A stretch of 64,000 nt of DNA from contig NZ_KI912105.1 in NCBI RefSeq assembly GCF_000517065.1, positions 169,076 through 233,075 of the forward strand, given 5' to 3'. The notes below the pieces were generated by a model. It searched no databases and was not told where the DNA came from. It saw only the letters and a list, made by a program, of their open reading frames with translations. Both the position numbers and the translations under genes were made by a program. Source of the DNA: Alkaliflexus imshenetskii DSM 15055 (GTDB taxonomy: Bacteria; Bacteroidota; Bacteroidia; Bacteroidales; Marinilabiliaceae). The stretch's first letter is position 1. Every line of letters begins with the position of its first letter. Below are positions 26,499-35,807 of the stretch, piece by piece.

Positions 26499-28742
26499 AT
26501 GAGACTATTAATAATATTACAGCTATTACTCTTTATAATAACCGGAATATCGGCACAAAACACCGTGGGTGGTTTGGTGTATGAACTAAAAAACGACAAT
26601 CGGGAGCCTATAGCAGGCGCAAACGTATATTGGTCGGGAACAACCATTGGCATTTCAACCAACGAAGAGGGTCGTTTCCAACTCCCATGGACAGGACAGA
26701 ACTCAAAACTAGTGGTAAGTTTCGTCGGATTTGAGTCTGACACCATACACATCACTCGTCCGGGGCTAGCATACGAAATAAACCTCTCACAGGACAAATT
26801 GCTGAATGAAGTAACCATTGCAGCCCGACAACCTGGCGCACACATATCCAGACTAAACCCTATCACCACAATTGAGATAACCGGAGCAGAATTGTGTAAA
26901 GCAGCCTGTTGCAGCCTGGCCGAAAGTTTTGAAACCAACGCATCGGTGGATGTGTCATACACAGATGCGGCAACCGGTGCGAAACAGATTCAACTACTGG
27001 GCTTATCCGGAACTTACGTTCAGATGCTTACCGAAAATATGCACACAAGCAGAGGATTGTCTTCTGTGTATGGTCTGGACTTCGTACCCGGGCCATGGAT
27101 GGAATCCATACAGGTATCAAAGGGAGCGGCATCAGTTACCAATGGTTATGAATCACTAACAGGCCAGATAAACGTACAATATAAAAAACCGGCCACATCG
27201 GAAGCGCTGTTTGTGAACGGATTTGCGAGTTCAAGCGGCCGTTGGGAGTCAAATGTGAACACCGGCTTTAACCTTGGCGAAAAATGGCGCACTGCCATCC
27301 TTGCCCATTCATCGGCCGATGCAGTTAAAAATGACCATAACAACGATGGTTTTCTGGATGAGCCTGTGACACGGCGCAACACTTTTATGAGTAGATGGGA
27401 TTTTAGACCCAACAGCCATCTGTTCACACAATTTGGCGTCAAAGTTTTACAGGAAGACCGCACGGGTGGCCAAAAAGTGTTTAATCGCAATGCAGATCCA
27501 TTCGCTCAAGATGCGTATGGAATCATTGTTGATTCAAAAAATCTGGAGTCCTTTTTTAAAACCGGATACACTTTTGAAAACGATGAAGATAAAAGCGTGG
27601 CCATTGTAACCAACTTTACTCGTCACGAACAGGAATCTCTTTACGGAAGAAAGTATTATGATGCTACTCAAAACTACTTTATGGGTAACCTCATCCTCTC
27701 CTCCTATATTTCGGATGCGGAAAAGCATAAATACACTACCGGCATAAGTTATATCTATGATGACCTTGCAGAATCGCTTACAGGCGATGTGAGCAACATG
27801 TCAATTCCTGACGGCAGTCGAACCGAACACATCGCCGGAGCCTATTTTCAATATACCTATACAATTCCTGAGAAACTTACATTTCTTGCAGGTTTGAGGG
27901 GTGATAATCACAATTTGTACGGTTCATTTTTCACACCGAGAGTTCACGTGAGATACAACCCCGATGAACATTTCGTAATCAGACTTTCGGGAGGAAAAGG
28001 TTACCGCACCCCAAATGCACTGGCAGAAAACAACCCTCTGCTGGCCACTTCGCGAAGCATAATTATATCGGATAACATTACGTTGGAAGAAGGCTGGAAC
28101 TATGGGGTAAATCTTACCAATTACATTCATATTGGCCATCGCGAGATGACTTTAAATCTGGAGTACTATCGCACCAGTTTTATCAATCAACTCATAATGG
28201 ATCTCGATAGAGACACACGTGAGGTTTACTTTTACAATCTGGATGGCAAATCCTACTCAAATGTTTTCCAGGCTGAGGCATCCATGGAAATCTTCAGGGG
28301 GATGGATATGGTTGCAGCCTGGAGGATAAATGATGTGAAAGTTACAACCAATGAATCGCTGCAACGAAAAGCACTTCAAAGCAAATACAAGGGAATGTTA
28401 AACTTTTCATACGCCACTCCCCTGCCCCGCTGGCAAATTGACTTTACAACCCAGTTTAACGGACCTGGACGAATCCCCACAACAGCAGGAAACCCAACCG
28501 TGGAGACAAGAAGACCGGAGCACTTTAGTGCATATCAGATCCACAACGCACAATTAACCCGTTATTATAGAAACTGGAGTTTCTACGCAGGAGTTGAAAA
28601 CATCGGAAACTATACACAGAATGAGCCTATCATTGATGCCGCTTCTCCTTTTGGCAACAATTTTGACAGTTCGCTGATTTGGGGTCCCCTTATGGGACGC
28701 AAATTCTATTTCGGATTCAGATTCAGTATAGACCGTGGATAA
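26499..28742 (+). CDS. TonB-dependent outer-membrane receptor, probable metal uptake
   Basis: The 747-residue protein has a signal peptide ending ISAQ, a carboxypeptidase-regulatory-like beta-sandwich (~20-105; GGLVYELKNDNREPIAGANVYW), then a plug domain with SIQVSKGAASVTNGYESLTGQINV and a long beta-barrel. The plug starts with an unusual LCKAACCSLAESFE cysteine cluster (~132-145), which could touch a thiophilic metal. It lies between a Cys/His-rich secreted protein and an HMA-domain protein, so transport of copper or another soft metal (or a metal chelate) is inferred from context. No SusD partner is present, which argues against glycan uptake. Confidence 0.88.
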   Translation: MRLLIILQLLLFIITGISAQNTVGGLVYELKNDNREPIAGANVYWSGTTIGISTNEEGRFQLPWTGQNSKLVVSFVGFESDTIHITRPGLAYEINLSQDKLLNEVTIAARQPGAHISRLNPITTIEITGAELCKAACCSLAESFETNASVDVSYTDAATGAKQIQLLGLSGTYVQMLTENMHTSRGLSSVYGLDFVPGPWMESIQVSKGAASVTNGYESLTGQINVQYKKPATSEALFVNGFASSSGRWESNVNTGFNLGEKWRTAILAHSSADAVKNDHNNDGFLDEPVTRRNTFMSRWDFRPNSHLFTQFGVKVLQEDRTGGQKVFNRNADPFAQDAYGIIVDSKNLESFFKTGYTFENDEDKSVAIVTNFTRHEQESLYGRKYYDATQNYFMGNLILSSYISDAEKHKYTTGISYIYDDLAESLTGDVSNMSIPDGSRTEHIAGAYFQYTYTIPEKLTFLAGLRGDNHNLYGSFFTPRVHVRYNPDEHFVIRLSGGKGYRTPNALAENNPLLATSRSIIISDNITLEEGWNYGVNLTNYIHIGHREMTLNLEYYRTSFINQLIMDLDRDTREVYFYNLDGKSYSNVFQAEASMEIFRGMDMVAAWRINDVKVTTNESLQRKALQSKYKGMLNFSYATPLPRWQIDFTTQFNGPGRIPTTAGNPTVETRRPEHFSAYQIHNAQLTRYYRNWSFYAGVENIGNYTQNEPIIDAASPFGNNFDSSLIWGPLMGRKFYFGFRFSIDRG

Positions 28743-28802
28743 TTATATTGTAACAGTAAAACTCTATTAAAATCAATTATAAACAAACATAAAACAAGCA
28801 TT

Positions 28803-29111
28803 ATGAAACTCATCACCTTAATCATTGCTTTTTTAGGCTTTTCAGTTATCTCATTGCATGCCCAAAGCAATGACCGCAAACCGGTAACAACAGAATATTC
28901 TGTTAACATTGATTGTCAGAAATGTGTTGATAAAATCACAAAAGAACTTGCTTTCACACGTGGAGTAAGAGATTTACAATTTAGTATAGAAAATCAAACC
29001 GTAGCAGTAATCTACCGCCCCGATCGCTTATCGAAAGATGTGATTGAAAAGAAGCTGAAAGACTTGGGTTACGAAGTATCAGAGATAAAGAAAGAGGAAG
29101 AGACAAATTAG
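28803..29111 (+). CDS. Exported heavy-metal-associated (HMA) domain protein
   Basis: The 102-residue protein has a signal peptide (~1-20, ending LHAQS). It is followed by a single HMA fold with the metal site NIDCQKCVDKI (CxxC) and the expected beta-alpha-beta pattern ending in LKDLGYEVSEI. HMA domains bind Cu(I) or similar ions through the two cysteines. Export to the periplasm and position behind the TonB receptor suggest it receives or buffers metal entering through that receptor. The perfect terminator after it ends the locus. Confidence 0.85.
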   Translation: MKLITLIIAFLGFSVISLHAQSNDRKPVTTEYSVNIDCQKCVDKITKELAFTRGVRDLQFSIENQTVAVIYRPDRLSKDVIEKKLKDLGYEVSEIKKEEETN

Positions 29112-29124
29112 CAACAAAAAAAAG

Positions 29125-29159
29125 AGCGTCACAAAACTAACCTTAGATTTTGTGACGCT
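29125..29159. terminator. Bidirectional terminator between the HMA gene and the FAH-family gene
   Basis: AGCGTCACAAAA (29125-29136) and TTTTGTGACGCT (29148-29159) form a perfect 12-bp stem with an 11-nt loop. An A run precedes it and a T-rich run follows, so it can work on both strands. Confidence 0.9.
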
Positions 29160-29189
29160 TTAATTTTATTATACGTGATGGGTACTGTT

Positions 29190-29807
29190 CTATTTCACCA
29201 GAAAATCAAAGAACAGCTCTTCTTCGATATAGCCTTGTAATCTGTCGCCAATTGCAACAGGCCCTACCCCTGCAGGAGTTCCGGTATATATCAAATCACC
29301 GATTTTAAGCGTAAAATAACGCGACACATGTGAGATGATTTGATCAACGTTAAAAATCATATCTCTGCTATTGCCCATTTGCCGGGGTTGACCATTTACC
29401 AGAAGACTAAAATTGATGTTATTTAAATCAGTATACTTTTCCTTGGCCACAAAACCGGAAATAACTGCTGAGCCATCAAAAGCTTTGCATTTTTCCCACG
29501 GCAACCCTTTCCCCCTTAATTCATCCTGTAAATCGCGTGCGGTAAAATCTATGCCCAAACCAATTTCATCATAATATCTATGCGCATACTGCGCCTCAAT
29601 GTTCTTACCCAAACGGCTTATTTTAATTACCAATTCCACCTCATGATGAAAATCTTTGGCAAAATCGGGCAGATAAAACGGTGAATTGTTGCGTAAAATT
29701 GCCGAATCGGGTTTCGAAAATACAACCGGCTCAGGAGGAAGCGGATTTTTTAACTCTTTGGCGTGTTCTTCGTAATTGCGCCCAATGCATAATATCTTCA
29801 TACACAC
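29190..29807 (-). CDS. Fumarylacetoacetate hydrolase (FAH) family protein
   Basis: The 205-residue protein has the FAH fold signatures: ILCIGRNYEEHAKEL at the start, then PVVFSKPDSAIL, HHEVELVIKI (metal-binding Glu residues), GIDFTARDLQ and the closing IYTGTPAGVGPV. Members act on C-C bonds or decarboxylate oxo-acids such as oxaloacetate and acylpyruvates; the substrate here is unknown. The ATG at 29801 (third codon) is an alternative start. It is followed upstream by an exonuclease gene on the same strand, 30 nt away. Confidence 0.88.
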   Translation of the reverse strand: MCMKILCIGRNYEEHAKELKNPLPPEPVVFSKPDSAILRNNSPFYLPDFAKDFHHEVELVIKISRLGKNIEAQYAHRYYDEIGLGIDFTARDLQDELRGKGLPWEKCKAFDGSAVISGFVAKEKYTDLNNINFSLLVNGQPRQMGNSRDMIFNVDQIISHVSRYFTLKIGDLIYTGTPAGVGPVAIGDRLQGYIEEELFFDFLVK

Positions 29808-29837
29808 ATTATTTTAAAAGATACAAAAAGCCAATGA

Positions 29838-30608
29838 TTACTTTGCGTTAAATTGACGCAGTTTAATAGCGGTAAGAACTTTCTTGGTGTAAAGGGGAAA
29901 ATCACCATTCATCATCCATCCGTAGTATCCGGGATCCTTTTCAAACACTTCGGTTACGCTAACACCTTTGTACTTTCCAAAATTAAAAACCTCTTCGTCT
30001 TTCTCATTAAAAATTATGCGACCGGCAAAATCCGCGTTACGATTAAACGAGGAGAACTCAGCCAGTGAGGCAATGTCATTCTTAAGTTCAGAATAGCGCT
30101 CCAACTGAGCCTTTAGGATTTCGAACGTTGCAAGCGTATCAGCTTCTGCACTGTGCGCATCATTCAAATCTTTATCGCAATAAAACTTATATGCGGCTCC
30201 TAAAGTCCTTTTTTCCATTTTATGGAAAATTGTCTGTACGTCCACAAAATGACGTTTACTCATATCAAAGTCAACTTCTGCTCTTAGAAACTCCTCTGCT
30301 AAAAGCGGAATATCAAACTTTATGGAATTGAACCCGCCAATGTCACAACCTTCCATAAACTTAGCCAACTCCCTTGCCAACATCTTAAATGTTGGGCAAT
30401 CCTTCACATCCTCATCATAAATACCGTGTATTTCAGATGATCGTTTGGGTATTGGCATTTCTGGATTTACTCGATGGCTGCGCATTTCCTCTTTCCCGTT
30501 GGTATGGATTTTTAGAATGGCTATCTCAACGATGCGGTCTGTTGCAATATTTATCCCGGTGGTTTCCAGGTCAAAAAACACTATCGGATTCTTCAGTTTT
30601 AACTCCAT
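29838..30608 (-). CDS. DnaQ-like 3'-5' exonuclease with C-terminal accessory domain
   Basis: The 256-residue protein has a DEDDh exonuclease domain: FFDLETTG near residues 11-18, GGFNSIKFDIPLL near 91-103 and HSAEADTLAT with the catalytic His and Asp. The last ~60 residues (VFNFGKYKGVSVTEVFEKD...GWMMNGDFPLYTK) form the small domain seen at the end of exonuclease X-like and DUF3820 proteins. It may serve in DNA repair or RNA turnover; it is too small to carry the polymerase-binding parts of a replicative epsilon subunit. Confidence 0.85.
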   Translation of the reverse strand: MELKLKNPIVFFDLETTGINIATDRIVEIAILKIHTNGKEEMRSHRVNPEMPIPKRSSEIHGIYDEDVKDCPTFKMLARELAKFMEGCDIGGFNSIKFDIPLLAEEFLRAEVDFDMSKRHFVDVQTIFHKMEKRTLGAAYKFYCDKDLNDAHSAEADTLATFEILKAQLERYSELKNDIASLAEFSSFNRNADFAGRIIFNEKDEEVFNFGKYKGVSVTEVFEKDPGYYGWMMNGDFPLYTKKVLTAIKLRQFNAK

Positions 30609-30945
30609 AAATAAAAATTATTTACCGGATGAAGACTGTATAATTCGTGTCATCCGGTTGCTATTTGTCAGATACAAATGTAATCATTATGTAGCTCGAA
30701 TCACAAAATTGACCAACCCATAGTAGGAAAGATATTGTATTTCGAGAGAAACAATACCTGCACCTTATCAACCGAGTAGTTGGTAAAAACACGAAATGGG
30801 AAAAGGTGCAGATTAGAGAAAAAGAAAGATAAACTGGCAGTACACCTTATTAGTGATACGCCATTTAACGATACCCCAACGCTCAACCCAACCTACTTAA
30901 TAACTAAAAAAACAGGATTCTTGCAGTAAAAAAAACCAAACTGCA
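30609..30945. other. Intergenic region before the PAP2 gene
   Basis: About 340 bp between the divergent exonuclease and PAP2 genes. Short open frames here have no protein-like composition. Only the PAP2 promoter at its right end is recognisable. Confidence 0.5.
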
Positions 30946-30953
30946 TATATTTG
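30921..30953 (+). promoter_or_regulatory. Promoter of the PAP2 gene
   Basis: TTG (30921-30923), a 22-nt gap and TATATTTG (30946-30953), an exact -7 box. The leader would be about 50 nt. Confidence 0.6.
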
Positions 30954-31007
30954 TAGTTCAACCGCATCTATTTTGTACTAAAAAGTAATAATTAAACATC
31001 TTTAGTT

Positions 31008-31682
31008 TTGGACGCAATCATTCAACTAGACAAAGAACTTCTTCTTTATCTCAACAGTTTCCACTCTCCACTTTGGGATAACTTCTTCTGGGTTTTTACC
31101 AGTGTTTCTGTATGGATTCCCCTCTATGCATCCATTCTATGGGTTGTGTGGAAAAGGCTGGGATTGAAAGGCGTATGGGCAGTACTGGCCATTGTATTAA
31201 CTATTGTTCTTTGCGATCAGGTTTCAAGCTCCTTCTTCAAACCCTTTTTTGAACGATTCAGACCGAGCTGGGAACCATCTCTTGAGGGATTGGTAAGGCT
31301 GGTAAATGAAAGAAGAGGTGGAAGATTTGGCTTTGTATCATCCCACGCAACCAACTCAATTGGTCTGGCGCTGTTCACATCATTGCTTTTCCGAAAGGCC
31401 TATTTTACCATTTTTATTTTTATTTGGGCAATAATAAATTCCTATTCCAGAATATACATGGGTGTTCACTACCCTGGAGATATCATCGGAGGTGTTCTTC
31501 TTGGCGCGGCCTTGGGATATGGCGTATATGCAGTCTACGGTTGGTTTTCGCGAAAGGTTATTTTTAAAAAGGGAGAACAAAAGCAAACCTTTGGTTCAGA
31601 AGTATGGATATCGGTTTTAATTGGCATCCTTTCAATTACAATCATATTTATCTCATCAAGACTCCTGTTGAAGTTGATGTAA
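31008..31682 (+). CDS. PAP2-family membrane phosphatase
   Basis: The 224-residue protein has five or six membrane segments. The three phosphatase motifs are present: KPFFERFRPS (KxxxxxxRP), SSHATNS (a variant of PSGH) and SRIYMGVHYPGD (SRxxxxxHxxxD). Members dephosphorylate phosphatidate, undecaprenyl pyrophosphate or lipid A. TTG at 31008 is used as the start because it places the typical MDAIIQLDKELLLYLN at the N-terminus and no ATG is available. It is monocistronic. Confidence 0.88.
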   Translation: MDAIIQLDKELLLYLNSFHSPLWDNFFWVFTSVSVWIPLYASILWVVWKRLGLKGVWAVLAIVLTIVLCDQVSSSFFKPFFERFRPSWEPSLEGLVRLVNERRGGRFGFVSSHATNSIGLALFTSLLFRKAYFTIFIFIWAIINSYSRIYMGVHYPGDIIGGVLLGAALGYGVYAVYGWFSRKVIFKKGEQKQTFGSEVWISVLIGILSITIIFISSRLLLKLM

Positions 31683-31828
31683 AAAAGGAGACAATCAATA
31701 ATAATCGCCCTTTGGCTTATTGATTAATTTTTGTTAAAACAAACACGATTGTTGTTAAATTTCTATTAAGATTGAAAGAAGTTTTCTATATTTAAAACTA
31801 TCAATAACCGCTTTAAAACCTTTCAATC

Positions 31829-32098
31829 ATGACTGCAACAATCACATTTAACCAGCTTAGGAGGATTAAGGATAGTCTTCCGGAAGGCGCAACACGTGTT
31901 ATCGCCGAAAATTTAAACCTCGACGTGGAAACAGTCCGAAACTATTTCGGAGGGGCCAACTACGATCGGGGTAAAACAGTAGGGATACATATTGAGCAGG
32001 GGCCCGATGGCGGCGTTGTCGAACTCGATGATACAACCATTCTGGATATGGCTCAGGATATCTTAGACGGAAAAGTTAGAGTAGAAAACCAAACCTGA
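31829..32098 (+). CDS. Small HTH-like protein of unknown function
   Basis: The 89-residue protein contains a plausible helix-turn-helix, VIAENLNLDVETVRNYFGG (~25-43), followed by a Gly- and acid-rich linker and an amphipathic C-terminal helix (TILDMAQDILDGKV). This suggests a small DNA-binding protein, but I do not recognise a characterised family. It is flanked by its own terminator. Upstream, TTG and TATATTTA at a usual spacing make a near-consensus promoter. Confidence 0.7.
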   Translation: MTATITFNQLRRIKDSLPEGATRVIAENLNLDVETVRNYFGGANYDRGKTVGIHIEQGPDGGVVELDDTTILDMAQDILDGKVRVENQT

Positions 32099-32139
32099 TA
32101 ATTTCAACCATACACAACTGATTAAATAAAAGATAAACA

Positions 32140-32175
32140 AGCGGGGCAAAACCATACTGGTAATTGCCCCGCTTT
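32140..32175. terminator. Terminator after the HTH-like gene
   Basis: AGCGGGGCAA (32140-32149) pairs perfectly with TTGCCCCGCT (32164-32173), with an inner ACC/GGT extension of the stem. The following T run is short. Confidence 0.8.
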
Positions 32176-32200
32176 CTGTATCAAAATACTTCGTTAGCGT

Positions 32201-32920
32201 TTATCGGCGCTTCACGCTTCCTCCGCTCGACTGACTTACTGATCGCATCAATCCTTCGCCATATACATTCACATGGCCACCGGAACTGGCAGAAGCAACA
32301 ACTTCAGATGTACAAAAAACATTTATATGACCGCCTGAACTGGCTTCTGCTGATACTTCTTCAGCAACCAAATCGGCAGCATTAATATGTGCACCGCTGC
32401 TGGCTTTTGCAGTCAGTTCCCTAACCGCTCCTTTCAAATTAATGTGCCCCCCCGAAGAGGCCTCCATATTAAGGCTGTAGCAATCTGCTTCTAACCTGCA
32501 TGCGGCTCCGGATGAAGACGTAAGTTGCAACACATCGAGCAGCAGCATGCCTTCTGATTGAACCTGTGCCCCGGAAGAGGCTTGTAACGCTTCCAATCTG
32601 GTAAACGTGACGTAAACAGATATTTTACCTCGGTTTGGATTACGGCGAAACAATCCCTTTGCCTGATTGTAACTGATACGGAGATCTCCATTGGTAGATT
32701 CTACAACCACGCGGTCGATTATACTCTCATCGGCTTCAACAACAGCTGAATTCTCGGTACCCTGAACAAGGTAGAGAAAAATACCGGAACTTACCCGGAT
32801 AGAGTTAAATGGCGCAACCGGACGGGTCTCTTTTACCACCCCCTGATTTTCAGCAAATACGCAACTCACCAATAGCAGCGAAATGCAAACCATGCACATT
32901 GCGGTTAGGTTTTGTTTCAT
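32201..32920 (-). CDS. Secreted GIN-domain (DUF2807) repeat protein
   Basis: The 239-residue protein has an export signal with a possible lipobox (LLVSC). A DUF2807 beta-helix then begins near FNSIRVSSGIFLYLVQG. Seven short cycles carry SSG at each turn: ASSGAQV, SSSGAAC, ASSGGHI, ASSGAHI, ASSGGHI, ASSGGHV, QSSGGSV, spaced about 19-21 residues. This is a right-handed beta-helix of the head-GIN type, normally a surface protein of unknown function. A second member begins at the right edge of the window. Confidence 0.88.
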   Translation of the reverse strand: MKQNLTAMCMVCISLLLVSCVFAENQGVVKETRPVAPFNSIRVSSGIFLYLVQGTENSAVVEADESIIDRVVVESTNGDLRISYNQAKGLFRRNPNRGKISVYVTFTRLEALQASSGAQVQSEGMLLLDVLQLTSSSGAACRLEADCYSLNMEASSGGHINLKGAVRELTAKASSGAHINAADLVAEEVSAEASSGGHINVFCTSEVVASASSGGHVNVYGEGLMRSVSQSSGGSVKRR

Positions 32921-33009
32921 TCTTTAAAGTTTAAAATTTCACATCTAAAGTTATGACAACAAGTTGATGGCAAAAGTTACAGCAGAATGATTTTTTTTTG
33001 CAAAAAAAA

Positions 33010-35175
33010 TCAAGGCACCAGATTCAACTCCTCAAGCAGGTAGGATGCTCCGGCAAACTTATCAATTATGAATAGTGCATAGCGTATGTCAACAGAAATA
33101 TTGCGGCATTGCTCCGGATTAAACATCAAGTCGCTCATAACGCCTTCCCATGCACGATCAAAATTAACACCTATTAGTTCACCTCTTCCATTGAGCACAG
33201 GACTTCCTGAATTACCGCCTGTTGTATGGTTAGTTGCCACAAAGCAGACAGGTACCGTGCCGTTAACTGCATAGTTGCCATAATCTCGCTGATGATACAA
33301 CTCCTGCAAACGCAGAGGAATGGCGTAGTCCGGATTACCAGTAGCGAATTTCTCAAATATGCCATCGAGGGTGGTTTGATATTGATACTGAACCGCATCA
33401 CGTGCCAGGTAGCCACCTACCCGACCATAAGCTACCCGCAATGTAAAATTTGCATCAGGATAAAAAACGCGTGTACTGTCAAATGCCATAATACCCTGCA
33501 TATACAATCGGTTCAGACTGTCAAGCGTCTGATTCAATCGGTTAAATCCGGGCAAAATGTCATTGTAATATACATCACGAAGCTGACGGAAAAAAGCTAG
33601 CGCTGGATCATTCTGAACCTGACGCAACTGACGTTTTGACAATGAGGAATTAAACTGTCTCACAATGTTTTCATCAGTAAAAATTGTAGTAGAAAATAAA
33701 TTGGTCATAAATGCATTCACGTCGCCTTTGTATTTGGCATCAATATCTTTGAAAATATTACCATGAAATTGTTGCGGCACAGACTTCCGGTACTTATGCA
33801 TTGCAGCAGGCGTAATTTCCCGGTCGATGGACAAGGAAAAATCCTTAAAATGATTATTAATTTCAATTTCCAACTTATCCCTTTCCGCATCTATCTGCTC
33901 CTTTGTGAAATTTTCAGTTCCATACATGGAGAACAATTTTTCAAACGAGCCGGCGAAACGGATCGTCTCCAAACCGCGACGACCAATCAACTCCATCATA
34001 AAATCCCGCGCAAGCCGGTAATCGATATATGATTCATAGGTATCGCGGTACAAGTCGATAATATTACCATACCTATTGTATCGTTCCGGATGCGCCTCAA
34101 CCCATTGGGTAAAATCCGCTTCAAACATCTGCTTTACAGCAACTGCATCTAAAATCCCCAATCCTCTGATTTCACCTTTCCATCGCTTCCACGCGTTGGA
34201 TAACGAAGCATTTTTGGAAGCATACTGTATTCGTACCAACGCATCGTTATCCATATAATGATTCATAATGTTTAGTTTCGCGGTGCGCAAATCAATTAAC
34301 GCAGGATATACCGTTTCGGTAAGCATCTGCAAATGAAACGATGGCACATACTGACTTGTACTTCCGGGATAGCCAAACACCATTGTAAAATCACCCTCCT
34401 TAACTCCGGCTGTTGATATCGGAAAGTGCCACGCAGGTTGATACGGTACGTTGCCGGGCGAATAATCGGCCGGCTGATTATTGCTATCAGCATATACTCG
34501 AAATAATGCAAAATCACCTGAATGGCGTGGCCACATCCAATTGTCTGTATCACCCCCATATTTTCCGATGGAGGATGGCGGTGCACCTACCAGACGCACA
34601 TCACGAAACACCTCATTGACAAACAAAAAATATTGATTCCCATGATAGAATGATTCAACAGATGCTGTGTAATGGGTTCCTTCAGTGGCTTCTGTTACAA
34701 TCTTATCCATATTGCGCCTGATGAGATTTGCCCTGTGTGAACGCGCCATGTCATCTGACACGCCATGAAGCACACGTGAAGTCACATCTTCCATCCGCTT
34801 TAAAAAGCGCACCTGCAAATTGGGATTCACAAGTTCTTCCTCTTTTGAATATGCCCAAAAGCCATCCTTCAAATAATCATTTGTAACACTGCTATGGCTC
34901 TGAATAACTGAATATCCGCAATGATGGTTTGTAATTAACAGGCCTTCGGCAGAAATCATGCTTCCGGTACATCCGCCTCCAAACACCATTACAGCATCTT
35001 TCATGCTCGATTGATTGAGACTAAAGATATCCTCTGCGGTGAGCTGAAAGCCTTTGGACTGCATCTCATCGATATTATACTTTTCAAGTAGAATGGGAAT
35101 CCACATTCCCTCGCCGGCCAATGCCCGACCGACTACAAACACCCATAAAATGACAATTGTAAAAAATCTAATCAT
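33010..35175 (-). CDS. S46 dipeptidyl-peptidase, DPP11-like
   Basis: The 721-residue exported protease has the S46 features: GGGCTGSMISAEGLLITNHHCGY with the catalytic His near residue 84, and TTGGNSGSPVLNGRGELIG with the nucleophile Ser near 646. The residue 18 positions after that serine is Arg, in VNFDRAWEG. In Porphyromonas, DPP11 has Arg at this place (acidic P1 specificity) and DPP7 has Gly (hydrophobic P1). The gene is therefore predicted to cut after Asp or Glu. The enzyme is periplasmic and supplies dipeptides for growth on protein. Confidence 0.9.
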   Translation of the reverse strand: MIRFFTIVILWVFVVGRALAGEGMWIPILLEKYNIDEMQSKGFQLTAEDIFSLNQSSMKDAVMVFGGGCTGSMISAEGLLITNHHCGYSVIQSHSSVTNDYLKDGFWAYSKEEELVNPNLQVRFLKRMEDVTSRVLHGVSDDMARSHRANLIRRNMDKIVTEATEGTHYTASVESFYHGNQYFLFVNEVFRDVRLVGAPPSSIGKYGGDTDNWMWPRHSGDFALFRVYADSNNQPADYSPGNVPYQPAWHFPISTAGVKEGDFTMVFGYPGSTSQYVPSFHLQMLTETVYPALIDLRTAKLNIMNHYMDNDALVRIQYASKNASLSNAWKRWKGEIRGLGILDAVAVKQMFEADFTQWVEAHPERYNRYGNIIDLYRDTYESYIDYRLARDFMMELIGRRGLETIRFAGSFEKLFSMYGTENFTKEQIDAERDKLEIEINNHFKDFSLSIDREITPAAMHKYRKSVPQQFHGNIFKDIDAKYKGDVNAFMTNLFSTTIFTDENIVRQFNSSLSKRQLRQVQNDPALAFFRQLRDVYYNDILPGFNRLNQTLDSLNRLYMQGIMAFDSTRVFYPDANFTLRVAYGRVGGYLARDAVQYQYQTTLDGIFEKFATGNPDYAIPLRLQELYHQRDYGNYAVNGTVPVCFVATNHTTGGNSGSPVLNGRGELIGVNFDRAWEGVMSDLMFNPEQCRNISVDIRYALFIIDKFAGASYLLEELNLVP

Positions 35176-35225
35176 ATTCCAATATTTTATGCTTAATCAA
35201 GAATTTTGAGTCTATTTAATGAATT

Positions 35226-35801
35226 CTAAAACCGATGTAACGCTTCGTAAACCTTGTCCACTGGCAATCCCATGACGTTGAAATATGAACCTTCAATGCG
35301 ATCGATACCAATTAGGCCAATCCACTCCTGAATGCCATAAGCGCCGGCTTTGTCAAATGGCTTATAATTATCCACATAATACTCTATAAGTTCTAATGAG
35401 AGAGGTTTAAAAAACACATGGGTAGATGCATCAAAGGCTACCTCCTTCTCTTTGCTCTTAAGCACAACCCCGGTTATTACAGTGTGCTTCTGACCCGCAA
35501 GTTGGCTGAGCATGAGGATGGCGGCATTGCGGCTTTCTGGTTTGTTGAGCACAATGTTATTTAAAGATACGATGGTATCGGCAGTTATGACGATAACGCC
35601 CGGTTGCGACCAAAAAGCATAATAAGCAGCTTGCTTCCGACGAGCCAAATAGAGTGGCACCTCAGAAGCAGGCATTGAATCGGGAAAATCTTCGGAAATA
35701 TCGTTATTTAACTCAACAGAAAAGTCGATGTTGGCCATACGCAACAACTCCTGACGACGAGGAGACTGCGAAGCTAGTACAATAGAATATGGTTTCTTCA
35801 T
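35226..35801 (-). CDS. maf: Maf-family nucleoside triphosphate pyrophosphatase
   Basis: The 191-residue protein has the Maf signature ASQSPRRQELL at the start, ITADTIVSLN and the late KAGAYGIQEW. The enzymes hydrolyse non-canonical or pyrimidine nucleoside triphosphates and are implicated in housekeeping and septum formation. It is the last gene of a minus-strand operon, 6 nt after the prenyltransferase. Confidence 0.9.
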   Translation of the reverse strand: MKKPYSIVLASQSPRRQELLRMANIDFSVELNNDISEDFPDSMPASEVPLYLARRKQAAYYAFWSQPGVIVITADTIVSLNNIVLNKPESRNAAILMLSQLAGQKHTVITGVVLKSKEKEVAFDASTHVFFKPLSLELIEYYVDNYKPFDKAGAYGIQEWIGLIGIDRIEGSYFNVMGLPVDKVYEALHRF

Positions 35802-35807
35802 GAAAAA

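Noticed and set aside
30701-30886. Minus-strand frame in the exonuclease-PAP2 gap
   Set aside because: Its composition is Phe/Ser-rich without motif, and it has no promoter or ribosome site; it looks like chance in AT-rich DNA.
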